DNA of 64,000 bases from Epithemia pelagica (lineage: Eukaryota > Bacillariophyta > Bacillariophyceae > Surirellales > Surirellaceae), in NCBI GenBank assembly GCA_946965045.2, contig OX337235.1:3419928-3483927 (forward strand), given 5' to 3'. Below, one piece after another: positions 31,940 through 43,168 of this stretch. Position numbers and translations under genes: made by a program. Below the pieces are notes generated by a model. That model had not been told where the DNA came from. It saw only the letters and a list, made by a program, of their open reading frames with translations, and did no database searches. Within the stretch, counting starts at the first letter, position 1; the number at the start of each line of letters is the position of its first letter.

Positions 31940-34900
31940 ATGACGAGCACCACAGCATCTTACTTCCAGTTGCGAGGAGGAACAAGAAGGAAGGATTTGG
32001 GTCGTCCAGCAGTGGAGGAGGAGGAAGAGGATGACGTTTCTCAGAATACGGCCACGGATCCCTTTGGTCTAAAAAAGAAGAAACAACAGCAACGGGAAGT
32101 CTTTTCCTCTACGAGCCGTAGTACTCGGTTAGGAACCTCTACCCGAACGGCCTTGTCTTCCCAACGGCGAACGGCCTCCTCCTTGTCACGCCCAGCACCG
32201 AGTCGCTCTCAGCAAGCCAACAGCACCACAAAACCGTCGTTGCTCCAGGCAACCATTCGCACGCCCGCTCTGGATGCCATCACCAAGACTGTGCCACCGA
32301 CGACGACCACCACCACAACGACAACGACTCCTTCCCAAGCGTCCTTTTTGGCTTCCTCAACGGCCCCCCGTCGCATTTTTGCCTCCACCACACCCACCAC
32401 TACGACAACGAAGACGAAGCAACCTCCAGTGCCTCCTCCTCCCGCAACGTCGTCCTCGTCCAGTGTGTCGTCCTCGTCCACAGGTTCCACGCGAAACAAG
32501 GAAAATCGTGGACCACCCAGCAATCGTCGCGACAGCATGGCCGAAGCACAAGCCTTGCAACACAAGTATCATCGAGCAAGGGTTGCCGACGACGACGGTG
32601 ACCAACCGGAACCTGCCGTGGAACCCACGACTGCAACAAGCCGCTTGGTCGATTCTAGAACGACCATGACACCCTTGATCTCGGCCACAACCACCAAGAC
32701 CCCTCGGTCCACTGCCACGACGGCACCCCTCCTGCTCGGGTCGTCACCCCTCGGATCCTGGTTGGAATCGCCCGTGTCCACCACGTCGTCGTCCACCGGG
32801 CCTCCGGGACCCACCAATACTTCTCCTACTACGACGACAACGTCCCTCGCTCCCTTGGTGCAGCAATTGGAAGACTGGCACGCGCAATTGAATCAACAAC
32901 ACCAAGCCTTGCAACAAGCGCAGGAGGAAGCGCGACGCGAACTCGAGGAACGACACGAGCAACTCGAAACGTGGCAGGAGGAATTGAACCAGGCCCAACA
33001 AGGTCTGGAAGAGACCCGTCTCCAACACGTTGACGCCGTACAGGACGTGCAAGACGAACAAGAACAACGGCGGGTGCGATTGCAGGCCTGGCAGGATCAA
33101 TTGCAGCACGAACAAGACGCCTTACAAGAGGACCAAGCCAATTGGGAAACCTCGCAACAGCAAGCGGAACAAGCGCGTCAAAATCATGTTCAAGAGGAGG
33201 AAACACGGCTGCAAACCTGGCAAGACCAATTGGAAGGCGATCAACAAGAATGGGAACGCACTCAAACGGCCTGGAAGGAACAACAAGCGGCCGCGCACGA
33301 GGCCCACAAACAAGAAGAATCGCGGCTGAAAACCTGGCAAACTCAATTGGAACAGGAGCAACAGGAATGGGAACGGAATCAAACGGCCTGGAAGGACCAA
33401 CAAGCGCAAGAGACGGCCCATCAGACGCGACTCTGGAAGGAACAGACAGCCGCCCTGGAGGATCGTCAAGCCCAACTCGATCAACGACAAGCCGACTTGG
33501 ACAAACGAAAAGTGGCCGTGGATCAAGACTTGGAAGAACGCTGTTCGGCCCGCGAAGCCGAATACGAATTGTTGCAACAAGGTGTCACGGACTTGCAAAC
33601 GCAACACGAGCACTGGCAATCCGCCATTGCGACGGCCCAAGAAACCCTCCAGTCGGTCCAACAGGAAACGGACCACGTCCAACGAGACGCCCAAACGGTC
33701 AAGCAAGCCTTGACGGCTCATGTCGCCGAGCAACAGCGCGCGTTGCAACAGGTGCAACAGGATTTGGACACGGCCCACGAAGAATTGCGAGATGTCAAGG
33801 GTCGCAGTGCCGTCTTTGTCCAAAACGACCGATCCAGTCGAGCCGTGGCGGCGGCACAAGCCACGAAAGCGGCCCAACAACTCGATGCCGCCTTGCAACA
33901 ATTGGTCGTGGCGCAACGCGAACACCAGACGTGGGAGCAAAAACTGGAAACGGCCCAAGGGGAATGGGAAACGATACAACACCAAGTGGCGGAACACGAG
34001 CAACAACGCCAAATGGCCCAAGAGGAACTGACACGGGTCCAAGAAACGGTGCAGCAAACCAAGTCTCAAGTGCAAGAACAAGCAGAAGTCTTGCTTCAAA
34101 CCAAGACGCAGGTCCAAGAACAAGCAGATGCCTTGCGTCAAACCAAGTCCCAAGTCCAAGAAGAAGATGAACGATTGCAAACCTTGAAGCACGAGACGGA
34201 GCAACAAGAGACATGTTTGCACCAAACGCAACGTCAAGTGGAACAGGAGGAACAGACCTTGCAAACACTACGAGACGAACAACAGGCCGTGGAGGAGCAA
34301 CACCAAACCCAACAAGCCCAAGCCGTCCAACAAGCCTCGGACAAGATTCAAGAATTGCAAGGACAAATCCAAGACAAAGAAGCGGAACTACAGCAACTCG
34401 TCCTAGAACAGGAACGACGACACGAAAAAGTGAAGCAAGATATTCATTCGAGTCGAGCCAAGATACAAAAGGAACAAGAAGCCTTGCAAAACGATCAAGC
34501 GCAGTGGGCTCGCAAACAGGAAGAATGGAAACAAGCCAGACGGGACGAAAAGGAAAGCTTGCAACGCGATCAAGAGTCGTGCCGATCGTGGCAAGCCCAA
34601 CTTGACGAACGCGAACGTAAACTCCATCAAGATCAAGCCAAGGATCAACTGGCGTTGGAAACGGAACGTGAACAGTCGCGGCAAAAAATTGAACGCTTGC
34701 AACAACGCATCCAGGATTTGCAATCCTTGCATGCCTTGGAAGTACAACAACAACAACAAGAAAAGGAGCAGGCCCCCAAGGATCAAGTGGAGGCCCTCCA
34801 ACGCCAAATTCAAACCCTGCAAACGCAACATGCCCGAGACCAAGATGATTGGGAACGTCAATATCGACGACAAGTCCAAAAGTGTCGCGATTGGGAAACC

Positions 34901-35596
34901 AAATGGGAACAAGCCCAAGCGGACTCGAACGTGGAACACGAACAAATGACACAATTGGTGGCCCGGGTCGAATTGCAATCGTCTCAACTGGAACAACGGA
35001 CGCGACACTTGCAGCAGGCCCAGCAAAGCTGGCAACAAGAACAACAAGTCCAAGCTCTGTCGCACGTGCTGGTGCGGGGTGCACCCCTGCGACGAGACCG
35101 CGAAGCGGTGAGTGCCGTCTTTTCCAAATGGGTCCGTCTCGCTCTCTTTTTCCCGTCCCAGCAAGAACAAAAGAAACAATGGCAAGCCCAATCCCAAGAG
35201 TATCAGACGCAGTTGCAAGCATTGCGAAACGAGAAGCAAGCCCAAGAAGAATGGTTCCGACAAGAATTGGCACACCAAACGCAAGAACATGAACAAACCA
35301 CGCTTCAATTAAAGCAAGCGCATAAAGAAACCCTTCAGCAACAACACGAGGCATGGAAGCAAAAGGAACAAGAGCTGGAAACGCGCGAATCGAAATGCCA
35401 AGCCCGACAAGAACGACTCTTGCAATTGGCGGCGCAATTCAAGAACAAGGCCCATGAAATGGCGGTGGCGCGCCGTTCCATCCCCGACGAACCGCCACAA
35501 CGACGGCCGCGGTCCAATCCACCACGGTCCTCCTCGACATTGTCTTCACCCGACGACGATCCCTTTCGACTCAAACACAATGGTGGTGCCAAGTAG
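31940..35596 (+). CDS. Long coiled-coil protein (Gln/Glu-rich)
   Basis: Starts at the ATG at 31940 and gives 1218 residues unspliced. A 54-nt segment at 35108-35161 has the form of an intron (GTGAGT...TCCCAG). It is stop-free and a multiple of three, so splicing would give 1200 residues and remove a hydrophobic interruption of the coiled coil. The N-terminal 300 residues are Ser/Thr/Pro-rich and disordered, with an acidic run (VEEEEED). Residues about 310-1150 are almost continuous heptad-like coiled coil with imperfect repeats resembling LxTWQxQLExxQQEWER. Near-matching short motifs occur at both ends: DPFGLKKKK and DDDPFRLKHN. The composition suggests a structural or tethering role (golgin, centrosomal or cytoskeletal), but no family-defining domain is visible. 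Confidence 0.75.
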   Translation: MTSTTASYFQLRGGTRRKDLGRPAVEEEEEDDVSQNTATDPFGLKKKKQQQREVFSSTSRSTRLGTSTRTALSSQRRTASSLSRPAPSRSQQANSTTKPSLLQATIRTPALDAITKTVPPTTTTTTTTTTPSQASFLASSTAPRRIFASTTPTTTTTKTKQPPVPPPPATSSSSSVSSSSTGSTRNKENRGPPSNRRDSMAEAQALQHKYHRARVADDDGDQPEPAVEPTTATSRLVDSRTTMTPLISATTTKTPRSTATTAPLLLGSSPLGSWLESPVSTTSSSTGPPGPTNTSPTTTTTSLAPLVQQLEDWHAQLNQQHQALQQAQEEARRELEERHEQLETWQEELNQAQQGLEETRLQHVDAVQDVQDEQEQRRVRLQAWQDQLQHEQDALQEDQANWETSQQQAEQARQNHVQEEETRLQTWQDQLEGDQQEWERTQTAWKEQQAAAHEAHKQEESRLKTWQTQLEQEQQEWERNQTAWKDQQAQETAHQTRLWKEQTAALEDRQAQLDQRQADLDKRKVAVDQDLEERCSAREAEYELLQQGVTDLQTQHEHWQSAIATAQETLQSVQQETDHVQRDAQTVKQALTAHVAEQQRALQQVQQDLDTAHEELRDVKGRSAVFVQNDRSSRAVAAAQATKAAQQLDAALQQLVVAQREHQTWEQKLETAQGEWETIQHQVAEHEQQRQMAQEELTRVQETVQQTKSQVQEQAEVLLQTKTQVQEQADALRQTKSQVQEEDERLQTLKHETEQQETCLHQTQRQVEQEEQTLQTLRDEQQAVEEQHQTQQAQAVQQASDKIQELQGQIQDKEAELQQLVLEQERRHEKVKQDIHSSRAKIQKEQEALQNDQAQWARKQEEWKQARRDEKESLQRDQESCRSWQAQLDERERKLHQDQAKDQLALETEREQSRQKIERLQQRIQDLQSLHALEVQQQQQEKEQAPKDQVEALQRQIQTLQTQHARDQDDWERQYRRQVQKCRDWETKWEQAQADSNVEHEQMTQLVARVELQSSQLEQRTRHLQQAQQSWQQEQQVQALSHVLVRGAPLRRDREAVSAVFSKWVRLALFFPSQQEQKKQWQAQSQEYQTQLQALRNEKQAQEEWFRQELAHQTQEHEQTTLQLKQAHKETLQQQHEAWKQKEQELETRESKCQARQERLLQLAAQFKNKAHEMAVARRSIPDEPPQRRPRSNPPRSSSTLSSPDDDPFRLKHNGGAK

Positions 35597-35906
35597 TGGT
35601 AGAAACAAAGTCGAGGCACTCCACAACGGCTGGCTGTAAGGATTTTGTTGTTGTTGCTGTTAAGAATGGATTCTACTCGTAAAATGGACGCGACAATTTC
35701 AAAAGCATTAGACGTTTGTGGGTATGCATTGTGCATGTAGACGACCGGATCTGGATTGTATGTGAAACGATGAACTTCCGCAGGCAGAGACGCTGGTGTA
35801 CGCGGAACTGTTTTTGTTGTTGTTGTTGTTGAAGGTATATGATGCATTGTGGTCGAGGTGTTGGTTGAGTCATGAATACGAGAGTTGCGAATTGGGCAAA
35901 GATCGT

Positions 35907-38569
35907 CTACTGCTTGGCAGTTCTCCCATTGGTAATTCGATTGCCAGTTCCATTTTGCGGTCCGGATGCCGCAACCCCCAACTGTGTCAAGGAGTGAAGG
36001 TCCATGTTCAAGTTGGCCAAACTGCCCAAGGCAAAAGGAGAGTCGCGGTTCACGCTTGGGTCCAGATACACAACCTTTTCCACGCCCTTGTTGGATTCAA
36101 CCACCATTTGGGAATACATGGACAAGAGGGCTTCCTTTGTTCCCAACGATGTATTAGACAACAACTCGGCACGTTGGGCTTCGGCGTCCGCCTTGAGACG
36201 AATGGCTTCGGCTTGTGCTTTGGCCTTGGTCAAAATTGCTTCTGCTTCGGCTTCCGCCTTTGCTTGAGCTGCAATCTTGAGCGCTTTGGCATGGGCCTCG
36301 GCCGCATCGACTTCCCGTTGGTTCTTGGCATCGGCTTCAGTCTTGAGTGCGGCTGCTTGGGCCTTGGCACTAATGTCCTTGACTTCGGCCGCAGTGCGCT
36401 CTCGTGTGGTGGAGATCAAGGAGGTACCTTCCAAATTGGCCATTTCATTTTCAATCTGGGCTGTCGTCAAGGCATGTTTGGAAATTTGTTCGGCGAGTTC
36501 TTCGTCCATGATTTTGAAGGATTCAATTCGAATGTTGGCAATGTCCACGCCATAACGCTCGTTAAAGTCTTCGTTCAACATGGCCAGGAATTCATCATGA
36601 ACTTTTTCAAAGAACACCGCTGTCGGGGCGGTGGGAGGTGGAGGAGCCTCGCTTTCGTCACCACCGGTCGTCGGAGGCGACAAGACTGTGACACCAGCCG
36701 GTGGTCCCTCTCCCGCCTTGGCACTGACATTTTTGGACTGGGCAATTTCGTTCAAGGTGGTGGAACGCACAATATTGGTCAAGGTGGCCACAGCCGTTTC
36801 GCGAACCAAGTCTTCCAATTCGTCCGTATCGATTTTGCGAATGCACTTTTCGGGATCGTTAATGCTGTAAAAGACATCGGCGCGGAGACCGACCTTGACC
36901 AAATCCTTGGTCTCGCAAATGGTCAGATCAGAATTGGGATCTTGATAGTATTGTTGTTGTCGTTGTTGCTGTCCAGTCTGGAACTGATTTCCCATCTTGC
37001 TATACGCGGACGCCTGAGCCACTTGGGATTTCCGGGCCGTTTTCTCCGCGGCCGGCAAGGAGGACAAGCGGATCGATTTTTGTTGCGTCGAAAGAAATCG
37101 ATGAAAGACATGAGTGGTACTGTCAATAATATGACGACCATTGGGCAAAATCTTGAGTTCTCCTTGGTCATACGTCACGGCGACTTGACCAGTATGGCAA
37201 AGAATAATATTTTTGGAACCCAATTGAATGAGCTGCTCTTCTGCATTCTTGAATTCGACAAAGGAAAAATCATGACTGTCAAATTCAAACAGTCCCGGCT
37301 TGTCGTAAAATGTAGGTTCATTGTCTTGCCATACCAAGGCAATTTGACCTTCATTGACACGCAAAATGGTAATGGTTTCGTGTACAATGCAGAGATTGGA
37401 AACAACATTCTCCATGCCCTTGTACTCAAAGTCGGTCGATTCAATGATGTGGTCTCCCTCTCCCAAGAGACGAGGCTTGTTGTCGTGCAGCACCTTGGCC
37501 ACATAGCCCTTCTTGACAGAGATGCGATGCACGGTTCTGGAACGGAATCCGGCATGGAGGTTGGTGTGAGCGAACAGGGTATCGGATTAGTTCATAACAT
37601 GCGGTGGTTGTTTCACTTACCCGTGTTTGATGTATTCGTCTGAAAGACTGGACATGCCATCAAACTTGAACAAATGTGAGTCTACAAAATGTTCTCCTTC
37701 GCCCAGCAAACGTGGCTGTACGGATCGATTGCCTCGGATATTGACTTCGGCCCACACACGCGCCAGTTTGCCGCGGTCCACTCGCACGTAGTGGAACCGG
37801 CCATGGCTCAAATAATTAAAGTCTGCGATTTTGCGGGAGCCATCGTCACTGACTGTTCCACTGTTGAACACATGGGTTCCCACATTGAGCAGAATCGGTA
37901 CTCCCTGATCTAGTACACGGCCGACGCTTCCGGGCGAAACGCGGATAATGAGAACTTGACTTTGATGGGATTGAATTACTTCTTGATCGAGACGAACATT
38001 TTTACCAATCCATCGAGCTTTTGGGTTGGTCAAGAACCAGCGTCCTTGTGGTACGCAAAAGGTTTTGCCATCCTTTTTGTAAAAGGAAATGTGTCCGGGC
38101 AAAACGACATGGCCCAAAACTCCGGGCGCCTTGGCATGACAGGTGGCCTTGCAAGCCTTTTTCAATTGATTCTTGAGGACCGTGGAGGATTCATAGTCAT
38201 AAACGGCCGAGGGCATGCCTTCTTGTTCGTTTCGGGGATCGCCTTGAACCTCTTGTGCTTGAGCAAAGGCACTGGCCGCCTGGGGATTGGTCAAGATATT
38301 CACCATATCGGAGACTGTATGAGGAATGTTGGGATTGACATTGGGAGATAACAGGGGCCATTGCTTGAGGTGGCCTGTTTGAAAATCAAATCAACAGGAC
38401 TTTGTGAGAAGGAAGCGGTGGTTTCCACGACAGTGGTTCACACACGCTCTCATGGTCACTTACCCACGCATCCATCCAAGGTTTGTGGTAAATCTTGAGC
38501 ATTCAAGGAACTATCCGTCCGGTCGACGAGCTTGAGTTGCTCAAACATGATGCTGTTATCGACATTCAT
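35907..38569 (-). CDS. SPFH/band 7 (prohibitin-homology) domain protein
   Basis: Three exons, 38464-38569, 37621-38374 and 35907-37536, with introns of 89 and 84 nt (both GTAAGT donors). They join in frame to 829 residues: TLDGCVG joins HLKQWPLL, and YIKHG joins TVHRISVKKG. The start is the ATG at 38569. The N-terminal 400 residues contain paired beta-rich units with the motif QPRLLGEGEH / KPRLLGEGDH. An SPFH-like domain follows (TICETKDLVKVGLRADVFYSI, then RETAVATLTNIVRSTTL). An Ala/Glu/Lys-rich helix (about 600-720) with AEAEAEAILTKAKAQAEAIR is typical of the oligomerising tail of band 7 proteins. Such proteins form ring-like scaffolds on membranes. No clear transmembrane segment or acylation signal is seen, so the compartment is uncertain. 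The unit architecture is also reminiscent of major vault protein, but I do not see vault-specific repeats. Confidence 0.82.
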
Positions 38570-39403
38570 GGTATTTGATGTTTGGTTGCGTTGCGCTTCT
38601 TTATTCCAAAGTTGTGAGAGCTTCGGGTATTCGATCCTGTCTCTACTTCCGTCGTTGATTGTTGATGGCATCCACACGACTTGTGGTTCGCCTTTTGATA
38701 GAGGTGCGCACGGGTTCGCTTATAGGATGGAGGAATCCCTAATACTCAGAGTCGGGTTTTGTTCGTTTTCGTTTTATAGTGATTGTCATTCTTCGACCTG
38801 TGCGCGCAGAAGTAGATAAGCAGTCGCGTATTATCGCGAAATGGTTGTGGGGGAACGCGCACGGCGAGAGAGAGCTAGGGTGGACTTCCTCACTTTCTCT
38901 GAAACTCAATCTTCTCTCGTCGTTAGAATGTACGAAGTACACGTAGGAGAAACCCGTGGACGTGATGCCATCGGGCCTGTTGTCAAAGGAGCAGTGGGTT
39001 GAATACCGAAACTATATATAGAGTGGCACGAAAAAGAAAGTCACAAAACATGAATATGTTTGAATTTATTGTATGGAAAATTTGTCGACAAGAACAGAGA
39101 GGATAGGGATAGGAATACAACAATAAAGTCCACTTGTTGGCAAACTGATGATATGTGTTAACAAAAAACATACATCACAACGTACAACGAAACACTTCCA
39201 GATACAACGATGCTTCATACATTGAGGTAAAGAATCGTGTTTCCCGTACATGACACAAATACAGAAACATTCGAAAGCAGCGAGATTTCCCTGCATCGGA
39301 TGAAGAGGCATGTTCGATCAATCCCAAAATACTGGAAGAAGTGTCGTCTTTAGGGGCGCAAACCGTCAGTAGTGGTCCAATGTGAATTTTGGAGGGAAAC
39401 CTT
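38570..39403. other. Intergenic region
   Basis: 5' flank of the SPFH gene and 3' flank of the next minus-strand gene. No protein-like frame or RNA gene was recognised. Confidence 0.5.
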
Positions 39404-42400
39404 TCACTTTTTGCCTCCCTTTCCACGAGAGCTGGAACCCTTGTAGTAATACATATCCTCTGGACAAAGAACCGGAGCACGGGTCGGATGTGTGGCCTTC
39501 TTTCCAGCCTTTTTCATTTTTCCGTTTGGATCTGTTGAATCAAAGAGATGTGTACAAGATGAGTCATCGGTAACCAAAGATCGCCGCCCAATCGTCGTCT
39601 TTGTTTGTCGCCGAACGAATGACTTACCTGTCCATTTTGCCCGCAACTTTCGAACGTATCCGTAATCGTAATCACCTTCTTTCTTGCCTGTAGCGTTGAT
39701 TATGATGATGAGATTAGCATGGTATTGTGATTCCTAAGTCGTGTCATTCCCAGGATGGTTGTGGAAACGGAATGGATACGTACCTTTTTTGGTCCACATG
39801 GAAGATTTGTCATGCTTTTGCCTTGTTCGTTTTCCTTTCGAGTACTGGTACATGGGTTTACACCGCGAGTCAGATTTCATAACATACTTGAATGTTGGCT
39901 TGCGTGTGGAATATGGCGTTGGTTTGGATGTCACGGGCGTGGCTGTGGGGTAGGGTGTTGGTTTAGGTGTCAAGGGAGTCGTAGTAGGAGCCAAAGTGGG
40001 TTTGGGTGTCAAGGGCGCTGTTGTGGGGGAGAGAGTGGGAAGCCTACTCGGTTTGGGACCGAACGTGGGTAATGGGGTTGGTCGTGGTGAAGGCGCAACG
40101 GGTCGAATCGAGGGAGTCACTGGCGCTTGTGTGGGAGCATTTGTTGGTGACAGGGCTGGTTCCGTGGTAGGTGACATGGTTGGTGACAGGGTTGGTGACA
40201 CGGTAGGTGACATGGTTCGTGACAGGGTTGGTTGGGAGGTAGGTGGAGTGCCAGGCGCTGCTGGGCAAAGGGATTGAGGAGGATCTTGAACGCCTCGCTA
40301 ATTATCAGAGCAAGGGAATTGAACCGCAAACCATGGTAAGGACGCGCTCGCAAAAACACAAAACACTGGATCAATCCCCCAAAACAAATAAACGTACCAC
40401 AATGGTGCCTCCTGTTTCTTCATTCCCAACCACTACGGGAAACACATTGCATTCATTGGTAAATTCAATGGACCAGGACAAGTCGACGCGATCTCCATTG
40501 GCATTGGGTCCCGACATGACAACCACAATTCCACCGGGAACAAGCGCCGGGTTGATCTCATTGGTATTGGCGGTCGTGGGACCATTGGGTTCTTGTTCTG
40601 ACATCATCATTTTGAGTTGCTGCGATTCATACGTGATCATGTCTCCATTGTAAAAGGGACCATTGGGAACCATGTATTGGGTGAGAGATGTCAAGTTTTG
40701 GGCCAATTCCATAACGAGAATGGAATCCACCATGATCATGGTCCGATCTGTGGATCGGCCACCAACAATGCACGATTCTTGCGCCACGCCTTGAGGTCCA
40801 AAGGCATAGTCGGGAGGCACGGGACAGGCACAATTGAACAAACAGAGTTCCCATTCCCATGCCATGGGTTGACAGGCACAACTCGATGGAACAAAGTCGG
40901 TCACAAGTGGAGAGGGTTGACTTGTACTGGGAGCGTTGGTGGGTGCTGTAGAAGTGGGCACGAGAGAAGGCGGTGATGTTGGTAGTCTAACTGGAGTGGA
41001 AGACGGTGCACTGGACGGTGTGTTTGTCGGAGCAAGGGACGGAGACGTGCTGGGCATGGCAGTTGCAGCATTTGTCAAGGGACAAAAGGCGTTGGGTGGA
41101 CCACCGGAATAATTCTGTCATCCAGGATAGGGCACCAGCAAAAGAACATATTATGAGTATAACCACTATAGAAATAGATGGTCCTTCCCCAGTCGTTCGT
41201 AACGTGGACACTTACAATTCTTGTCAAGAGGGTTTCCGTTTCTTGCGGTGGTGGTGGTACGACAGGACTGTCGGGAGCATAGGGGTCACAGGAGGTGGAA
41301 AATTGAACCGACCACGAGGCAGTAATGCGTTGTCCCAAGGAATTGTTGCCGGCAAAAATTAGCACGAGGCCAGCCGGCAATGTATCGACGGTAAACAAGG
41401 AGGCATTGATATTGTTCAAGAGGGATTGGTACGAAAAGGTGTCTCCATTGAAAAAGGGACCACCTGGAATCGTCGTTTGTTCAATGGTTTGTAACGTGCT
41501 GTTCAATTCCAAGACGTAAATGGCATCAATTCCCAAGGTTTCATCAAAATTTACATCATCGACCACACCCTCTTGCAAGACGGGAGGAAAACATTCGTGC
41601 AAATGTGGCAATCCAACGACAATGGAATCGAAATCGTCCAGATTGTTGCTATTGTTGGTATTGTTCGTATTGCCATTGTTACCGGGTGGACAAGGATTGG
41701 TAAAATCCAACGTAAAGTCCCATTCTGTGGGTTGACAGGCACACACAGTGCTTCCAATCGGATTCTCCGATGGAGATGAGGACGACGATAAGGGACACAG
41801 AGACTCGGGTGGATCCTCGACACTGTTCTGTAATAATGGTAGAAATATCAAAGACAGAGACAAGGTTGAGAGATGAAATCCTCTTTCAAAGAAACAAAAG
41901 AACAACATGATCGTACCACTCTCATCAAAATGGTTTCGGTTCCTTCCACGACAGCTGGGTAGGCTGTACAATTGGCAGAAAAGACAACTGAAGTCGTTGC
42001 AAAAATGGTTTCGCCACTGGCATTTTGACCCGTAAAGGAAAAGGACAAGGCCGAGGGCAAGGTACTGGCGTTAAAGGGGCCGACGTTGGTAGTGTTGGCC
42101 ATTTGTTGGGATGCCGTAATGGTATTAAACAAGACGGTATCGCCCGTTTGAAAGGGACCAGAAAGGACGGATTGGCCTTGAACGTTCAAATCACGGTCCA
42201 ATTCCACAATATTAATGCTGGAGACAGATACAAAGGTGTCATTGATGCGAGCCAAACACCCTTGGGCGGTCGCATTGGGAAATGGATCCGTTTCGGGACA
42301 CGGTAAACTCAAATCAATGGTAAAATTCCACGCAGAAGGTTGACAAGCACAAACATCGACTCCAACTTCTTGGGCAGAAGTCCAACCGAGACACCCTAGG

Positions 42401-42453
42401 AACGTCCATGTTAGAACGGCAAGGCTACTCGGTGAGTACTTTGGTCTTATCAT
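39404..42453 (-). CDS. Secreted three-repeat Cys-rich protein with Pro/Thr stalk (six exons)
   Basis: Exons 41917-42453, 41216-41827, 40398-41114, 39784-40297, 39628-39687 and 39404-39531; introns are 89, 101, 100, 96 and 96 nt, all GT-AG. The join gives 855 residues in one frame. The start is the ATG at 42453 with a signal peptide (AVLTWTFLGCLGWTSAQ). Each of the first three exons encodes one copy of an unrecognised domain of about 150 residues. Each copy contains CACQP-x-x-W, a Pro-Cys pair, a variable acidic loop, a GPF-x-x-GD motif and an immunoglobulin-like pattern ending in C-x-(V/Y)-(F/A)-P. Copies are linked by segments ending PP-x-(S/A)-(L/F)-CP, and all internal copy junctions are phase 0. 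Exon 4 encodes a mucin-like stalk with many SPT, TPK and TPAP units. Exons 5-6 are strongly basic (GKKEGDYDYG, SSSRGKGGKK). Probably a cell-surface or wall protein; function unknown. Confidence 0.82.
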
Positions 42454-43168
42454 TGATTGTTATTGCTTCGTTGGGAGGTGGGATAGCAATGTTCACGACG
42501 GTCGTTGGCGCGTTATTCTCTGTTGCGCAAGACTGTAATGTAAGAATGAGAGAGAGAGAGCTCACGAGGAGATCTTGCCGTAACAAAAAACTGTGAGGAT
42601 CTGAAATTGTGAGACAGTTTCATGGATCGATCAATCCGGGATACGCTGGTTCACGTATCAAACATCGAGCAGCCATGCTTTCAATTTTGGCGCGTCGATT
42701 AAAACTGTACTCGGAAGATGCATATCAGTGTACCATTTCGAATTCAAGTGTCCCTGCCATGGACGACCCGCTCGATCCATAAGTGACTCAAACCATGGAT
42801 ACGAATTTAAAATTTCATGCGACTGAATTAGTGGGGTGATTGGATGATGGAACAGAAAACAATCTATAGTACATTCAAAATCCGCTCCACAAAGGCACAT
42901 GCAATACAAAAAATGAGGGACTAGATCGTCCTATATCCTTGTTCAAAGGCGAAGCCGTAGCGGAGAAATGCACTCAAAGATATTTATACTATAGCCCACC
43001 TTTAAAGCATGGTTCCCATGAAAATCCGAAATGGTGTGAACGTGACAGGAATAGGAGTAATGCTATCTTCTCTAGGAGTATAGACTGATATCTGCTATCT
43101 GCTAAGCTAGCAAAGTCAAAACTATGAACGCCTCGACTCTCGCAGCTTAGGACCAACGGGCACCACCT
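42454..43168. other. Intergenic region
   Basis: 5' flank of the Cys-rich protein gene, with a short GA run near 42547-42561, and 3' flank of the disordered-protein gene. No gene was recognised. Confidence 0.5.

Noticed and set aside
33795-35354. Long minus-strand frames opposite the coiled-coil gene
   Set aside because: Low stop density comes from the Gln/Glu codon bias of the real gene on the other strand.
35907-38569. Major vault protein
   Set aside because: Tandem vault repeats are not evident; the SPFH-like core with an Ala/Glu-rich tail fits a general band 7 protein better.
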